The notes below the pieces were generated by a model. That model was not told the origin of the DNA. It ran no database searches and worked only from the letters and a program-made list of their open reading frames with translations. Made by a program: the position numbers and the translations under genes. From Dysidea avara (taxonomy: Eukaryota > Porifera > Demospongiae > Dictyoceratida > Dysideidae), in NCBI RefSeq assembly GCF_963678975.1, contig NC_089275.1, positions 38,602,819 through 38,666,818 on the forward strand: DNA of 64,000 bases, given 5' to 3'. Below, one piece after another: positions 14,101-23,358 of the stretch (its first letter is position 1; each line of letters begins with the position of its first letter).

Positions 14101-16095
14101 AGGCATATTAATATAAATTAATACAATACAAACAGTAGTGTATGCACAACCATCAGAATATGAAGTGAAATTAATGAATGCTTATGTAGAATATGTGACC
14201 GAATTTTAGAAAATCATTAAATCACCCTTATGAGCGTATTTGACACATTAAAATTGGTTCCGAAACACAGCATTACAAGTTAAATAGACCATACAGTAGA
14301 TACCAAGAAAAATCTTAGAAACATTTGAAAAGTGATTTCTGCTATTAATTAACAGTACCACATTAGTTTCAAAAATTCTAATTGTTTCAGACACGACCAT
14401 AAGGGTGATTTTCCAAAATTCGGTCACATCTAGTAATGTAGTGTATGTTGTATTAGAGTGATTGGAGGGCATTTAACTGTTTGAAATGTTGGACCCTGTG
14501 GTTGAAAATCAAACAGCCATCATAGCTACACAAACAGGTAAAAGCTTAAAAAATTTATTAGCTTTACTGAAGATGCAGTAAGAGGTGTGTGTTCTATTAG
14601 AAAGTTTGCATGTTTTCACGTGTCTTTTAAAATTGGTCTTGAGGTGACTGAGCTGTATTACAACAATGGAAACTTTCTCTACAATAAAGTGTATAGCTAT
14701 GTTGTAAGACAATGCACCACTGGTAAATTTCTAATATTTAGATTTCTGAATGTATACATAGTAGCTAAACAATACCATATCACTTTTAAAAAAACCTAGA
14801 TACAATATTGGCTCTACTCAAGCCTTCAGCTGGTTCCTTTCCAGCTGAAGACTTGAGTAGTGCCAACATTTTGTTAAAGTGACAGATAACAATTACATGG
14901 CTACTTTGCGCATGCGTACATCTTAACCATAGTTATTTGTGTTAACCGCAAATACTTCATAGATTAACTTGGTTTAAATTGTACCAATATAAACCTCATT
15001 TATGCAGTGCTGGTTGGTATAAACAAACAGTAATCAAAATGTAATCACTCAATATGAATACTCTACTATCAGATTTTAGAGTTTACTCTGATGTGTCTTA
15101 GAGCAAAAATAGGTCTGCTGTAACAGATAACTGGCCTTGTAATAGCTTTCTTCATACTAACTCAAAATATATCACTGGAATTTGCAATCACAACTTATCA
15201 GTAATGTTTTAGATTAATTTTACAGCATCTCACAATGGTCTCCTTAATCACAAAATTAATATGTAAATTGTGCAATTTTTAAAGCTCAGATGTTAAATAC
15301 TGTGCATTATGCAATGTGTATAAGGTGTTAACTGACCACAAATCACCATATAAAATTTACACACATGCCAAATTCAGAGATGAATACTTACTGTCTTTGA
15401 TGTACACATAAGCATGCCTTGGGTGTCTGTACATAAGCAGCCTTTTATACAATCCACCATGAGGGAGAGTCATTTTCACTGCAAATAATTCCACTCTTTC
15501 AACTACATCATCACTGAATATCTTAATGGTGCCAACTGCTTTTTGTTGAAATCTGTTAAATCTCACATAGATGGGTGTAGTAGCTACATCATCTCTGGAG
15601 GCTAAGCATTGAAACAAAACATGACATGATGCTAAATTATATCACATGATTATCACATGATTATCATAGTTTAGCTATACGTATATCACAACTCCATACA
15701 ATAGAAATGCACAAGTGTATGAATCAAAGCACATACCTAATGATCCTTTATATCTGTGTATATTTAAGATTACATCAAGTCTGACATAGAATGCAAAGCT
15801 TGGTGGTCTAGATGCTACTAGAGTGACCTTCAATGAACCATCAGATTCATCGACATAATAACGTGAACTTCCAAAATTAACAGAAATGGGACCATATCCA
15901 TATCCTATGTGGTAATATACATGTATTCAGTGAAAACTGTACTATAATAACTGCATTCATTTACATAATTATATAAACAATGCTTAATTCATACCATTCC
16001 ATTAACATTATCAACATACTTGAATAAGTGACAGCACTTTCTGCTAGCCAGCAACAAATAAGAAAACAAACCAACAAAGTATATTTGTAGAACAT
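1803..16095 (-). CDS. Gene A: secreted multi-Calx-beta/mucin protein, aggregation-factor-like (3' end outside window)
   Basis: Nineteen exons were read from the minus strand, joined by GT-AG introns that are all phase 1, giving one frame of at least 1559 codons. Order: signal peptide (1-25), Calx-beta 1 (26-151), Calx-beta 2 (152-268), Thr/Pro mucin linker with a C-G-C motif (269-613), Calx-beta 3-6 (614-1099), a second Ser/Thr linker (1100-1208), then Calx-beta 7-9 (1209-1559). Calx-beta domains are extracellular or cytosolic Ca-binding beta-sandwiches; here the signal peptide implies secretion. Multi-Calx-beta secreted cores are characteristic of sponge aggregation factors, so a role in Ca-dependent cell adhesion or self-recognition is inferred. 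No VWD, Wreath or membrane segment is visible, but the end is missing. Introns 2031-2523, 4176-4531, 5130-5598, 5800-6652, 6821-7541 and 7761-8165 hold no further coding signal. Genes B and C upstream are paralogues. Confidence 0.85.
2419..2488. repeat. 16-bp tandem repeat
   Basis: About 4.4 copies of a unit reading gcaatacacacattat, nearly perfect. It lies in gene A intron 18, ending 36 bp from the donor of exon 18. Confidence 0.9.
2524..2670 (-). CDS. Gene A exon 18: Calx-beta 9, N-terminal half
   Basis: 147 nt between acceptor ttgtag and donor gtgactg. It contains EAQGELNVTLVSSVPLNETYS, the usual first-half strands, and ends with PISAAG at the split codon. The first-half motif (F..S.....E..G.L.V.L) matches the other first-half exons. 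Confidence 0.85.
2777..3121 (-). CDS. Gene A exon 17: complete Calx-beta 8 in one exon
   Basis: 345 nt, phase 1-1. It encodes a whole Calx-beta: GRITFGQESFVGYE at the start, SAIGGLDFDDTPINVTFAPGE in the middle, and the acidic ISDSIDEDRETFEL turn near the end. Unlike most domains here it is not interrupted by an intron. The open frame upstream of 3121 is intron read-through into a MITE. Confidence 0.9.
3221..3463. mobile_element. Short MITE with TGTGACCGG ends
   Basis: Terminal inverted repeats of about 40 bp: tgtgaccggttctgcgaaaa at the left and its imperfect reverse complement ending ggtcaca at 3463. No open frame of its own. It belongs to the TGTGACYGG family seen also near 18577, 18689, 20920, 28502 and 50383. 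It lies in gene A intron 16. Confidence 0.75.
3972..4175 (-). CDS. Gene A exon 16: Calx-beta 7, C-terminal half
   Basis: 204 nt, acceptor tttcag, donor gtatgtt. It reads NSDFDFNTQTIPFPRSEDN, then IQDDAILERDEMFIVTLNIV and VTITDNEG, the standard second half with a closing acidic strand. Confidence 0.88.
4532..4660 (-). CDS. Gene A exon 15: Calx-beta 7, N-terminal half
   Basis: 129 nt, acceptor aaacag, donor gtaagt. It reads VQFDASTIQVSESDNSITVN and ends VPVTAG. A short first half with the typical ESD turn. Confidence 0.88.
4803..5129 (-). CDS. Gene A exon 14: second Ser/Thr-rich linker
   Basis: 327 nt, phase 1-1, acceptor cacacag, donor gtcagtt. It begins DDSDDTLSNDTSQNN, has one CTC pair (KCTCTND), then about 80 residues rich in Thr, Ser, Ile, Val and Glu. 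It is probably O-glycosylated and extended. It starts with D-D like the other linkers but lacks the ADKIKRCGCK block. Confidence 0.85.
5599..5799 (-). CDS. Gene A exon 13: Calx-beta 6, C-terminal half
   Basis: 201 nt. It encodes EDVDFTSEVIVVTVQPGQQ, then LLDDELAEGNETFCLFLFIP, a textbook D-x-x-x-E-G-N-E-x-F Calx-beta turn, and closes with AEAVIIG. Confidence 0.92.
6653..6820 (-). CDS. Gene A exon 12: Calx-beta 6, N-terminal half
   Basis: 168 nt between acceptor aaaaag and donor gtactat. It reads TEITFSDQRFVAQESSGQLT and ends NPPSAQG at the split codon. Confidence 0.9.
7542..7760 (-). CDS. Gene A exon 11: Calx-beta 5, C-terminal half
   Basis: 219 nt. It contains GNGTDFISDEIVATFNPGET and VADDLNNEGTEFFGLGLRLP, followed by the closing strand RIAAASILDAG. 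Acceptor atctag, donor gtaagc. Confidence 0.92.
8166..8312 (-). CDS. Gene A exon 10: Calx-beta 5, N-terminal half
   Basis: 147 nt, acceptor ttgtag, donor gtacta. It reads VGFQRVIFVGGEEFGGVEVT, then WPFEVIVVPMES and LSAEG. The WPF.V.V.PME block is shared with the equivalent exons of genes B (26148-26285) and C (37616-37753). Confidence 0.9.
8313..10174. other. Gene A intron 9, no gene
   Basis: A 1.86-kb AT-rich intron. Two copies of the dispersed CTATTAGAG-type motif lie near 9762 and 9813. No exon, RNA gene or bounded transposon is seen. Confidence 0.65.
10175..10531 (-). CDS. Gene A exon 9: complete Calx-beta 4 in one exon
   Basis: 357 nt, no internal intron. It has VAFNSTEYSGAEADGIIPV, PYTVIITPSESDPQSATAEV, NPGETSKTVNVVINPDCLRE and GSEFFNLSLSL. 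At the DNA level it is almost the same as gene B 26645-27013 and gene C 37810-38169, closer than neighbouring exons are, which suggests recent duplication or gene conversion. Confidence 0.93.
10619..10825 (-). CDS. Gene A exon 8: Calx-beta 3, C-terminal half
   Basis: 207 nt, the same length as the paralogous exons in B and C. It reads PLLVDGVIPIRIELFDDSIV, EPLEFYELILELDD and FIVVEDDDS. The E-x-L-E-F-Y replaces the usual E-G-x-E-x-F. Confidence 0.92.
10884..11042 (-). CDS. Gene A exon 7: Calx-beta 3, N-terminal half
   Basis: 159 nt, acceptor ttttag, donor gtatga. It reads PVICIEFGRISTTVSESDGL, then NGSSTENVTAF and SQDQPGSFQ. It is paralogous to 27451-27618 and 38601-38768. Confidence 0.9.
11094..12128 (-). 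CDS. Gene A exon 6: Thr/Pro-rich mucin linker with C-G-C motif
   Basis: A single 1035-nt, phase 1-1 exon. It opens DDVTDGRSPIKP, then ESIADKIKRCGCKPFPKP, followed by about 300 residues of T/P/V/S with blocks such as TTTPVPVTTT and PTSAAVTPTT. In the middle the DNA repeats with a period of about 126 bp (42 codons). It ends in a run of about 16 Thr from a (GTA)n tract and then VAVTPSR. A densely O-glycosylated stalk is expected. It is much longer than the paralogous linkers in B (237 nt) and C (300 nt), so repeat copy number probably varies between alleles. Confidence 0.9.
11113..11164. repeat. (AGT)n trinucleotide repeat inside coding exon
   Basis: About 17 uninterrupted agt units on the plus strand, read as ACT (Thr) codons by gene A on the minus strand. 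It is in frame, so length changes add or remove Thr without a frameshift. Confidence 0.95.
12472..12794. mobile_element. Non-autonomous element, CAGGGGCGGATCC ends, 5-bp target duplication
   Basis: 323 bp with inverted ends caggggcggatccagg and tggatccgcccctg, flanked on both sides by ctaat (12467-12471 and 12795-12799). Inside are two head-to-tail copies of the motif atactctaatagagcagtca (one with a base change) and the module ggtgaggtggcagctattgt that leads to a small hairpin (gacc...ggtc). No coding capacity. It is inserted in gene A intron 5. Confidence 0.88.
13506..13694 (-). CDS. Gene A exon 5: Calx-beta 2, C-terminal half
   Basis: 189 nt, as in all paralogous exons. It reads GGDFNSSVCVVKFSVGQIRS, CIPIHDDTVKEGNEMFYVLL and MARIIIYG. 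Acceptor acacag, donor gttagt. Confidence 0.93.
13910..14071 (-). CDS. Gene A exon 4: Calx-beta 2, N-terminal half
   Basis: 162 nt, acceptor taatag, donor gtaagt. It reads PLMVQLSTSVYAVRESSGAV and KPFSVFVMPMMKEPRSAT. Paralogues lie at 31247-31408, 28795-28947 and 39761-39922. Confidence 0.92.
14194..14428. mobile_element. MITE with TGTGACCGAATTTT ends
   Basis: Inverted ends tgtgaccgaattttagaaaa and its partner ending cggtcaca at 14428, both followed inward by a 'cacccttatg' type block. It has the same ends as the element at 34981-35205. It lies in gene A intron 3; the open frame overlapping it is not a gene. Confidence 0.75.
15392..15601 (-). CDS. Gene A exon 3: Calx-beta 1, C-terminal half
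   Basis: 210 nt, the same length as 31842-32051 in gene B. It reads SRDDVATTPIYVRFNRFQQK, GTIKIFSDDVVERVELFAVK and HPRHAYVYIKD. The usual E-G is E-R here. No gene C counterpart exists in this window. Confidence 0.92.
15737..15904 (-). CDS. Gene A exon 2: Calx-beta 1, N-terminal half
   Basis: 168 nt, acceptor acatag, donor gtatgt. It reads ISVNFGSSRYYVDESDGSLK and VTLVASRPPSFAFYV. Paralogue at 32227-32388. Confidence 0.92.
16020..16095 (-). CDS. Gene A exon 1: signal peptide
   Basis: ATG at 16095 opens MFYKYTLLVCFLICCWL followed by AESAVTYS: a basic start, a hydrophobic core and a small-residue cleavage zone near residues 18-22. Donor gtatgt begins at 16019. The start was chosen because the same ATG position, 76-nt length and donor recur at 33049 and 46654. 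Confidence 0.9.
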
Positions 16096-16162
16096 TTCTG
16101 ATACTGTTTGTACAAAAACTACCCAAGTAACAACTAAGGTTTACACACAGCCTCTGTTGGTC

Positions 16163-16169
16163 TTAAATA
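16163..16169 (-). promoter_or_regulatory. TATA-like box of gene A
   Basis: The minus strand reads TATTTAA inside ggGTATTTAAGAcc, about 70 bp before the ATG. The same box at nearly the same distance precedes genes B and C, in a conserved block, so transcription probably starts roughly 30 bp downstream. Confidence 0.65.
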
Positions 16170-17314
16170 CCCTAGCAAAGGAAGAGTTTCATGACCTCAT
16201 ATGTATGCTCCACTGCCCCTAGTGCAATATAGATGTACACACATGGAGAAGGTGAACACAAGATGACCATAAGGGGAATAGTTACCATTGCTAAGGTTTT
16301 AATTGATAAAAGGCTTGGTAGATTTGTATAGATTCCAGTGTTAACAAGACTATCAAATAACAATTAGAGTACACATGAAGCAGGCACATGCATGGTTGCC
16401 TAATGAATTAAGTATTGCTTAAGATGGTTTGTAAAGAGATTAAGAAGTGAAGCATTTAATGTTAATTGTGACTGAGTGGTGATGCTTGCACACAATGACT
16501 AATTCATGCCATAAATGTGTTAAGATAAATGTTAACCATTAGTGTGTAAAGCATCACATGTGCAAGGATGCGTAAAGAATTTTCACCTCCTTAACCTTTA
16601 CTAGAGGTTGCTTGTTGTGGCTTGGAAAAGCACTAAAGCATATTACACAAAATGTACTTATGCTTGTAGTGTACATATGAATCACAGAGACCGTAACTAT
16701 GGGAAGTAGAAAACTGTAACATTGTATACAATTTCATGCTCAAAATACATAAATACACACATATATTAGAGGTGCTGCTTTGGTAGCAAACTTGTAGAAT
16801 AGTAAAAATGTGTGATGACGTTTAGACTATGTATTTAGCATATGTAAAAAGGAAGGATGCATACAGTATATAGTAGCAGATTTATAGTGCATGCTGTTAA
16901 CTTGATATAAATTATCAGCGAAAAGATAGCGGCACAACTGCATGAAGTCAGAGGACTTTAGGATTAGCAAGCTGGCTTCTACTGTGTATATGATTTGTAC
17001 AACCACAGGCACGTAGAGCAACTACAAACCTATCAGTAAATAATGCAGCAGAGATATTGTATGTATGCATAAATGGAAGCAACCAGCTAAACAAACCCAT
17101 ATAAATCTTGTAGATCCATTACATATATAACCATAAGTTACTAACATGTACACAATAACCATTTCATGGGTGATTAACACTGCTCCAACAATAACCATAC
17201 TCCTCTCCACTCCTCAATCGTCATTGCAATGTGGGCTTGGTAACGTACAATTTATTAATCACAAACAATAGCTACAGCTGTTTCATGTCACAATTAATGG
17301 AATTAGTAGGAGTA
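16170..17314. other. Gene A upstream region, duplicated upstream of gene C
   Basis: No gene. Many blocks match the flank of gene C (46724-48180) in the same order: the agtgaagcatttaat region, the tcacatgtgc block and the caataaccatactcc block. This shows that the duplicated unit includes well over 1 kb of upstream DNA. Confidence 0.7.
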
Positions 17315-17785
17315 CACTGTAAAAACAAGGGTGTTTCCAAAACACCTTTATGAGTGTTTTAGCTGCCATTTGTGTGGTGTTCCCTTGGGGTGTTCCATTG
17401 CACTTCATAAGGGTGTTACAAAACTCCCATTAGAGTGTTAAGTAAGACTGGGTACAAAAAACACTGGCTCCTCAAAGGGAGGGAATTAGGGTAGGAGTCA
17501 CAGGTTTACATCTCTGATAATACCTAAGACTCAAAGAAAGCCTCACTATATACTGAAATAGAATATCACAACACAATACATATCACCATTACATTAACAG
17601 GATGCCTCACTTTTATAAAGGTTACCATTTTGTATTAATAATCTTACAAGCAAGTATTTTTTTGATTGTGGGTTTCCGCCAATTTTGACAGCACACTCTT
17701 TTGGTGTCGAGAAACACCCCTGAAGGTGTGGGTGTAGTATAACACCCCTTATAGGGTGTACTTAAACACCTCCGTTTTTACAGTG
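17315..17785. mobile_element. CACTA-like MITE, TA target duplication
   Basis: 471 bp with inverted ends cactgtaaaaacaagggtgt and ...ccgtttttacagtg, flanked by TA on both sides. The gene C flank has the uninterrupted site with one TA (48179-48180: ggagTAacaactaattcac), which directly supports insertion. The ends fit the CACTGTAAAAA pattern of EnSpm/CACTA elements; the family call is an inference. No coding capacity. Confidence 0.85.
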
Positions 17786-18576
17786 TAGCAACTAATTCAC
17801 AAGTGCGATTAAGGTGTGAATGGTGACAGATGAACTATGCATCGTTACACTTTAACCGAATGTGTGCAGCAATAATGCTATTATTACCAAGCAAGCCACT
17901 TTCTCAGCAGTGAACCACTTTGGTGGATTCCTTGAACAGAAAATCGAGTTCTCACTATATATAGCTACAGAGCAAAGTAAAAATAAGCCTATGTAGCTAT
18001 ATGTTACCTGTATCTCTACTACTATACCAATCGGTACAGTTGATCCATATATTTCCATGTCAGTCTGAAACTATTTGTACATTATAGTATTCTCAGATAC
18101 AATATTTAACTGAGCTTTAATTGTGTCATTAATTTGTTGACTGTTTGGGCTGCTGTCGTTTGACTTTTAATTAAGTGACTATGTTTACTGCAAAAAATGT
18201 AGGATGAGTCAATATAAACATTAAGTAGTTGTCCAGCATGGAAGAATACAGCATACTGTACTTGAAAGTACATAGACTTGGATATACTGCTGCACACCCT
18301 ATGACATCATTCTAACCAACTACACAATGTCACTGTAATTGACTTATTACTTGTTACTTTGGTAACAATTCAGCTCACACACCAGGAAAACGATACAAGC
18401 CACAAATCTAGCAACACCTAGATATAGTTAGAGGCCTGCACATGTCTTTATTATCACTATCTTTAAAGCTATGCTGTGTAACATTAGAACAACTGATGAT
18501 AACTATGTGCTTAAAACCTGGTCTGAATCTCAGTACTCTCTGTATGTATGTACAAATGTAGCTATTACTCAATATT
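17786..18576. other. Intergenic, no gene
   Basis: The first 70 bp continue the duplicated upstream block. A stretch near 18304-18390 resembles 29880-29960 and 33800-33890. No coding signal. Confidence 0.6.
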
Positions 18577-18688
18577 TGTAATCGGAATTGCGAAAAGGGG
18601 TCTTCCACACACATTCAATTTTATGAACCCAGAAGACCATAACTCAGTGCTCAAGAATCATAATAATCTGAAAAATACATCCACTAAA

Positions 18689-18925
18689 TGTGACCCGGTC
18701 TGCAAAAAGGGCTCTTATAGCCTTTCCAATTATCCATGTTTGGCTAATCATAACTCCTAATCTACTAAAGCTATCACCATGTAATTACACCCACAGCTAC
18801 TGCCAGGTTAGGGTTGTTGAGTGACCAAATTGTAGGCTTGTACCATATTCACCAGTCAAGTTATGGATTACCATATATATGCAATTGGAAAGGCTATAAG
18901 AGCCCTTTTTGCAGACCGGGTCACA
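18689..18925. mobile_element. Inner MITE with TGTGACCCGGTCTGC ends
   Basis: Long, almost perfect inverted ends: tgtgacccggtctgcaaaaa and its complement, extending through the 'ggctcttatagcctttccaa' block. A sister of the element at 3221-3463. It was inserted into the outer MITE. Confidence 0.8.
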
Positions 18926-18961
18926 AATTATGATGGTGCTCGGTACTGACCAAATTTCAAG

Positions 18962-19380
18962 TAGGGATGCGCCGATTTTGCCGGCAAATTTTTTGGATAA
19001 ATACGTTGGTAAAAGCAAAGAGCAAAATGCTGGAAAAATAGGTGGAAAATTGGAAAAATGGGCACCAAGGAATGGCAGCTTAGCACATTTTGTATGAAAA
19101 AGATCGAGATACTCTAATAAAACAGTCACGCATGGTATTAGCATAATTAGGATAACATGAGCTCATAGGAAATGGTGACAAAAGATAGAGATACAGTCAC
19201 ACAGTCAGATAAAGTCAGCAGTCACACATGCTTGCAAGCTTGAGATACTGCAATTAATTTTTACTGATGCTCAGCAAAATAGAAAAAACCCAAGCAAAAT
19301 ATTGAGCAAAATAGGTGAAAAATAAAAGAATTGCTGGAAAGAAAAATAGGTGGAAAAAAAGCAAAATAGGCTCATCCCTA
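18962..19380. mobile_element. hAT-like MITE, TAGGGATG ends, 8-bp target duplication
   Basis: Ends tagggatgcgccgattttgc and gcaaaataggctcatcccta; the exact 8-bp duplication atttcaag lies at 18954-18961 and 19381-19388. The 8-bp duplication and TAGGGATG ends fit the hAT superfamily. It contains the gatcgagatactctaat motif. A second copy is at 57833-58294. Confidence 0.9.
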
Positions 19381-19476
19381 ATTTCAAGTCAATAGCTTTT
19401 TCTAATCTGAAGTTGAGTTATCAAAGTTGTTAAATTGGATGTGTGTGGAAGACCTCTTTTTGCAAATCCAGTCACA

Positions 19477-20919
19477 TTTATTGATATTAATTTGAGGGAA
19501 GTATCAAGTGTACATTCCAGTTTACTTTAAAAAAATTTAAATCATGGGGTACAATACCACACATGTACAGTATGTATGTGTATGATCACTGATATATATG
19601 CTGCATCAAACTGGTGTTTAACGATGAGCTACCTCATCATGCAGCAAAGTGTACAGTAGATACCTGATAGTTTGGCTGCTATTACAGAAGCCATGTACTA
19701 CATTTGAGACATCCTATATGTTATACTTGCATTGTATGATTCCAATTCATGTACTGAGGATGAATAAAATTAATGGATTTTCATTACACTATATATGTAC
19801 ATTGTAGTAACCTAAGAATGACAATTTTCATGCCTAATGAGCATAGCATTAATACTGTGAAGTAGCTGTAGGTGCGTATCACTTGTTAAAATCATGTGAA
19901 GGAAAATAAGAGGTTTTGTATCTACATATGTAAGTCAGCATGTATACAGAATGGCTTGGACACACATTAGTTATAGTACCAGCTGTCAAAGAATCTTGTC
20001 ATATTAGTAAGGATATAGGATTATCATTCAAGGCAGTTAAAGTGGTGTTTCAAAATACAAGTTTTTATAATATGTAGCTCAGCAAATGATTATCAGGATG
20101 TCAGATTAGCAGTTGTCACTGTACGTGTCATCAGTATTACTGAATTTGTGCAACTTTATTGTACTGACTAAAGGGAGTGACAGGTTGAAATACGTACACT
20201 ACACACTTAGTGGTCTAGCAATATAGAGCTTACCAACACTAATGTTCATAAGGCTCCCATTCATAAAGCAATAAAAGTATTAATGTACAGGTTGACATTC
20301 TGCAATGAGTTCTCCTTATAAAGGTATGTAATTAGTTGTGTTACTTTCTATACTATATGTGTGAGTGAGGATTATAATTTGGCAAATTGGCCAATTGCCA
20401 GAATATGATCCTGTCAATCTACTTTGCTTATGGTCTCACATGACCTAGACACAACCATTCACCAAATTAACAGTTCACCAATTATTTACCTATTTGTTTT
20501 TAATGCCTGCCAATCAGTCCACGTACTATATATGGAAAGTTATCCATGTTTGTACTAAGCATATGTATAATCAAAATGCTAACTTCCTGTAGTTTGTTCA
20601 GTATACAGGCCACAAGGTCTTTTTATAGGAAGGGATAAACTTATGCAGTAGAAAATTTGTAATAGATTTGTAATAGTAATATGATATAGAAAACATTTGA
20701 AGTCATGGGATCCTATAGAGGCCACTACATGTTCCGTATGCAATACCACATGACTAAAACATGTAGCACAAAATGATTTACTGTGTACCTACACTGGTAC
20801 TTTCAAGGATATAACAAATTAAAATATTTTGTGTTCTAGTCTTATTGGCACTCCCATCCATCTCCTAAGTAGACTAGTTTTGTTTGGTCTAAAACAGAGA
20901 TTCCCTATTAAAGAAAAAA
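19477..20919. other. Intergenic, no gene
   Basis: AT-rich DNA with no exon, RNA gene or clearly bounded repeat on either strand. Confidence 0.6.
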
Positions 20920-21151
20920 TGTGACTGAATCATGACAAAACAATTAAGGCTTCCACACACATCCAACTCTGCCTTTAACTAACTGTAACTTGACTAGTCA
21001 GCAAGCTATTGACCTACAATTTTCACACAAGTCTTCCATAGCACCAGGTCAAAATTTGTAACTAATGGAATACTCCTACAATGAGTTATGGTGCTTCAAT
21101 TTTATAGAAGTGGATGTGTGTGGAAGCCTTGTTTTGTCAAATTCAGTCACA
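20920..21151. mobile_element. MITE with TGTGACTGAAT ends
   Basis: Inverted ends tgtgactgaatcatgacaaa and tttgtcaaattcagtcaca; just inside lie gcttccacacacatcca and tggatgtgtgtggaagc. Same group as 18577 and 28502. Confidence 0.75.
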
Positions 21152-23358
21152 AATGCTTGAGCACAATTTTCGTAACGAATTTTCATCTTTGCATCGCATA
21201 TTGGGTAAGTCATTTACAGTATAGAAAGGAACTTTATCATTTGTTTCTAAAAGTATTTAATATCTGCAAGTTGTTTTTTTGTTCTCACAAAAACCTTGAG
21301 ATGTACTAACATCACATGAGGCTTGCTAACTGCTTTGTTGATGCTAACAATATTTACTTCCTCTGTGTATGTCTTAATGACCTCATACAGTTTTCCTTGA
21401 TAAGTTTGACTATCTTCACACATTCATTAAAATTATGTGAAACGGCTGGAACACTGGTCTGGCAATTGAGGTTTGATGCCCAGTTACACCAAATTAATTG
21501 TGTTCTGTTGTTTCCTTGAACAAGAAAATTTACTCACATTGCCCAGCTCATTCAGCTTTTAAATGGGAACCTGGCAGCCTGGTGTCAACGGAAGCAGCTC
21601 ACCCAGCTGAAACATCATTGGAGCAAATGCCAACTGCCCACATCTTAAAGGTTAAAGTGGGACTTCAGATGTCTACACCTTCACCTGTGAGAAATGGTAC
21701 TGCCTCCTTCAGGTTAGTCCTGCACCAGGAGGATTTTCTTCTGGTGACTCATAGCACTTGAGTAGTGCACAGGTGTCCCAGTGCCAGTTCACTGGGTAGG
21801 CACGATCATGCTATCACGGCGGCTGAAGGTTTTGCTATTTTGCTTTTTTGGTTTTTGTGTGTGCTATAAAATTAATTTTGCAAATGATAGTTTATTGGTG
21901 GCCTTACATGTACAGACCAAGGTTGAGTAGTCATTACCTCATTTACACCTTGTACATACACTGTTGTTCTCATGGATACACAGACCTCAGTACATAGATT
22001 AAAACAGATCATCTGTTCATCATTATAGATAAATCTTGTATTATTGCACAAAGGTGTCTTTTTGAGAACATTCAAGAATAACAGCATAGCTGCTACAATA
22101 TATGTAATTAGGTTTGGGAAGTTGAGTAATTATAAACATCCTTAACATACCATGACATCCCAGAGTACAGATGATACATGATGGCAGTAATACAAACCAG
22201 CGGACGCTGAGCAATTAATTTTATAGATTACTTTGACGATTTGATGAAGATGATGATTTGGATCTTGAGTTAACGATTGGCTAGATCTTTGAAACCATAT
22301 GGATCAGAGACCATTTTAATCAAGTGGTGTTCTCACTAATTGTAAGATTATTTTTCAGTTGCTTGGAAACAACAAGCCAGAATTATTTCAAATAATGTGG
22401 CATCACTTATATGCACTCTGATGGAACCACAGTGGAAATGTTGTTGCACAAACAAATTGAAGATAGTAAGCCACAATTAGTGTAATGAATGCAGCAAGTA
22501 AAATTGTCATGTCAAAACCCTACTGGATGTAGGCTTCATAAGTTTTAGTGATTTGAGCCTACAGTAGTATAATTTTAAACCATTCAACTATACAGTTATC
22601 ACTTATCACTTACACTTTACACTTAATAGATAGCTAGTCAATTGTGTTTTGCTCAAACACTCTAATAAAACATGCATAGTATTCCTTAATAGCAATATGT
22701 TTTTCTTGTCCAAAATCTTCTTAGCAACTATTAATAGTATAGCGTAAGTGCTCAAAAGAATGCAAATAACATTGTTATGGCTTTGAAAAATAGCAAGCAA
22801 GTTATGTCCCTAAAACCACTGAAAGTGTTGTTGAAGATGATCAATTAATTAGTACAATTAAAACATTGTTAATTATTAACACTGAGCCCAACAAAAAAGC
22901 TTTGCTGCCATAATATGTACAGTAATTTGCACAATTGTAATACTAATGAATAATGATTCATCTTTACATGCATGATAATGTGTATTCACCGGCAGACCAA
23001 AGAGAGGGACTCATATTTATGTATAGTAATCATAATAGAAGTCATACAACCAGGACACTGTTATTATGGTCTGGTGATCTAGTGTTAGTACATTATGTTC
23101 AACGTGTTGTAAGAAGTTTATGTAGGCAGTTTCAACAATATGACTGTTTTATTAGAGTATTTGACTTTTCTATTTTATTTAGGTAAAATAGTTAATGCTG
23201 TATGTACTTTTCTTATTTGAGATTTATAAGACTTTATCTTTCCTTGTACCAAATAATAATAACTGTAGTCCTATTTTGGCTGAGCTTGAACACTGTCTCT
23301 TTTCCTGTTTTTTTTTTACCAGCATTATTTTAGAGTTGAAGTATCTGTTGCTGAAAGG
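21152..23358. other. Intergenic, no gene
   Basis: No supported gene. Copies of the dispersed CTCTAATA/TATTAGAG motif occur near 22654 and 23137. The segment 21498-21761 is open on the plus strand but has no family features or splice support. Confidence 0.55.

Larger units (their letters stand above)
18577..19476. mobile_element. MITE carrying two nested insertions
   Basis: The outer element has ends tgtaatcggaattgcgaaaa (left) and tttgcaaatccagtcaca (right), and just inside them cttccacacacat and atgtgtgtggaag. It is split by a second TGTGACCCGG MITE (18689-18925) and a hAT-like MITE (18962-19380). The open frames here are not genes. Confidence 0.7.

Noticed and set aside
18797-19144. 115-aa minus-strand frame and its plus-strand partner
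   Set aside because: They run through two MITE insertions.
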